The notes beneath the pieces were generated by a model, which was not told the DNA's origin, searched no databases, and saw only the letters and a list, made by a program, of their open reading frames with translations. From Bacteroidota bacterium (lineage in GTDB: Bacteria > Bacteroidota > Bacteroidia > Bacteroidales > Cfx3-03): a stretch of DNA of 64,000 nt. Shown piece after piece: positions 63,025 to 64,000 of this stretch (positions are counted from its first letter, which is position 1; every line of letters starts with the position of its first letter). The position numbers were made by a program, and so were the translations under genes. Where the stretch lies: contig JACAUB010000001.1 of the NCBI GenBank assembly GCA_013390605.1, forward strand, positions 190,077 to 254,076. Reading direction: 5' to 3'.

Positions 63025-64000
63025 ATGGTAGTTAAAAAGAAATCTAATTTCAGAAAGTATATCATACGATTCTGGATTTTTTACTTCGCATCAATAGCGT
63101 TTATTGCGCTTGTCTTTCTTTTTATCTCATTGGGCTGGCTTGGTTATATGCCTTCTCTCGAGGAACTTGAAAATCCTAAAAGTAATCAGGCCTCCGAAAT
63201 CTATTCGGCAGACCAGCAACTCCTTGGAAAGTTTTATATCGAAAACCGGTCAAACGTTCACTATTCGGAGCTTTCGCCTAACCTTATTAATGCGCTGATT
63301 GCTACTGAGGATGTTCGTTTCGAAACGCACTCGGGTGTCGACTTCCTTGCTGTACCCCGTGTGTTTTATGGAATTGTTACAGGTGATAATAAGGGTGGAG
63401 GTAGTACCATCACACAACAGCTTGCGAAGAACCTTTTTCCCAGAAAGGAAAATAGAAACTTCTTCGAGATATTTTTTGTTAAGCTGAAGGAATGGGTTGT
63501 AGCTATAAAGCTCGAACGAAACTATACTAAGGAGGAAATTCTTGCACTTTATTTTAATACCGTAGATTTCGGAAGTCAGGCATTTGGTATTAAGTCGGCT
63601 TCGATGACCTATTTTGGTAAAGAACCCAAAGACCTGAAGATTGAAGAGGCGGCCATGTTGGTAGGGATGCTGAAAGCACCTTCATGGTATAACCCGGTTC
63701 GGAATACCATGCGTGCTATGAAGCGTAGAGAAGTAGTACTCAATCAAATGTATCGTTATAAATTTATTTCGCTCGAACAATACAATTCTTTGAAGATATT
63801 GCCTGTTGATTTATCTCATTTTCAGGTTCAGGATCATGCTAATGGCGCAGCTCCTTATTTTAGAGAGTACTTGCGAATGATAATGTCAGCTAAAAAGCCA
63901 GATAAGGATGATTATCTTGATAAAGAGCAATACCGACAAGATTCGATCGAATGGATTGGCAATGAGCTTTATGGTTGGTTGAATAAGAACCTAAAGCCTG
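63025..64000 (+). CDS. Penicillin-binding protein 1A-type transglycosylase/transpeptidase, cut by window end
   Basis: Bifunctional peptidoglycan synthase; only the first 325 residues are in the window and the reading frame stays open to the last base. A short cytoplasmic tail and one membrane helix (about 14-35) precede the GT51 glycosyltransferase domain: IATEDVRFETHSGVD (catalytic Glu), GGGSTITQQLAKNLFP and EILALYFNTVDFGSQAFG, all conserved. The transpeptidase domain is beyond the edge. Start at the ATG at 63025. Confidence 0.92.
   Translation, partial: MVVKKKSNFRKYIIRFWIFYFASIAFIALVFLFISLGWLGYMPSLEELENPKSNQASEIYSADQQLLGKFYIENRSNVHYSELSPNLINALIATEDVRFETHSGVDFLAVPRVFYGIVTGDNKGGGSTITQQLAKNLFPRKENRNFFEIFFVKLKEWVVAIKLERNYTKEEILALYFNTVDFGSQAFGIKSASMTYFGKEPKDLKIEEAAMLVGMLKAPSWYNPVRNTMRAMKRREVVLNQMYRYKFISLEQYNSLKILPVDLSHFQVQDHANGAAPYFREYLRMIMSAKKPDKDDYLDKEQYRQDSIEWIGNELYGWLNKNLKP

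Overview
The window comes from a member of the phylum Bacteroidota with moderately low G+C. Evidence: two SusC/SusD outer-membrane pairs, GldH, a Bacteroidota-type LptD, a family S46 dipeptidyl-peptidase, a RicT (PSP1)-GldH-PBP1A gene order, a LytS/LytTR two-component pair, several promoters of the TTG-N19-TAnnTTTG type, and genes that mostly lack Shine-Dalgarno sequences. I cannot name genus or species.

Layout. 1-4.7 kb (+): a corrinoid methyl-transfer operon: corrinoid protein (MtaC-like), zinc methyltransferase (MtaB-like), CobW-type GTPase, and a 2Fe-2S/ASKHA reactivase of corrinoid proteins. 4.9-7.4 kb (+): a LytS-type sensor kinase and LytTR regulator. 7.4-9.5 kb (-): yicC-gmk-nadD. 9.6-11.2 kb: a phospholipase D-like synthase and a small heat-shock protein, convergent around a terminator. 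11.5-13.5 kb (+): a partial cytochrome c maturation cluster (CcmB, CcmC, a 43-residue CcmD-like protein, a cysteine-type CcmE). 15-20.9 kb and 23.5-29.1 kb (+): two SusC/SusD loci with accessory lipoproteins and no carbohydrate enzyme. Between them, 21.8-23.1 kb: an O-acetylhomoserine sulfhydrylase with a very long leader (inverted-repeat operator candidate, SAM riboswitch, a leader ORF ending in Cys-Cys-Cys-Phe-Cys-Cys-Cys, then further RNA structure). 29.7-35.4 kb (+): a visibly A+T-rich peptide (bacteriocin-like) export cluster: VKOR-thioredoxin fusion, a double-glycine precursor with six cysteines, a C39-peptidase ABC exporter and an HlyD-type adaptor. 35.6-38.0 kb (+): three tandem secreted MORN-repeat paralogues. 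38.3-46.5 kb (-): lptD, pabB, pabC, ridA, dpp11-like, M23 peptidase. 46.7-49.3 kb (+): amidase and an MCE/MlaD protein. 49.7-56.0 kb (-): OstA/LptA-like protein, M3 peptidase, alpha/beta hydrolase, M24 peptidase. 56.6-64 kb (+): sdhCAB, holB, ricT, gldH and a PBP1A cut off by the window end.

How it works together. Most genes are housekeeping or envelope functions. The four parts that look accessory or unusually regulated are the corrinoid operon (methyl transfer from methanol or a similar C1 donor, with its own reactivase), the layered sulfur-control leader at 21.0-21.8 kb, the disulfide-peptide secretion cluster at 29.7-35.4 kb, and a dispersed palindromic repeat whose two longest copies flank the OstA-like gene. 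The best candidate for an undescribed system is the 21.0-21.8 kb leader, where SAM sensing, a cysteine-codon run and recurring CTAATC/GATTAG pairing strands lie in one transcript; the VKOR-dependent secreted peptide cluster is second.
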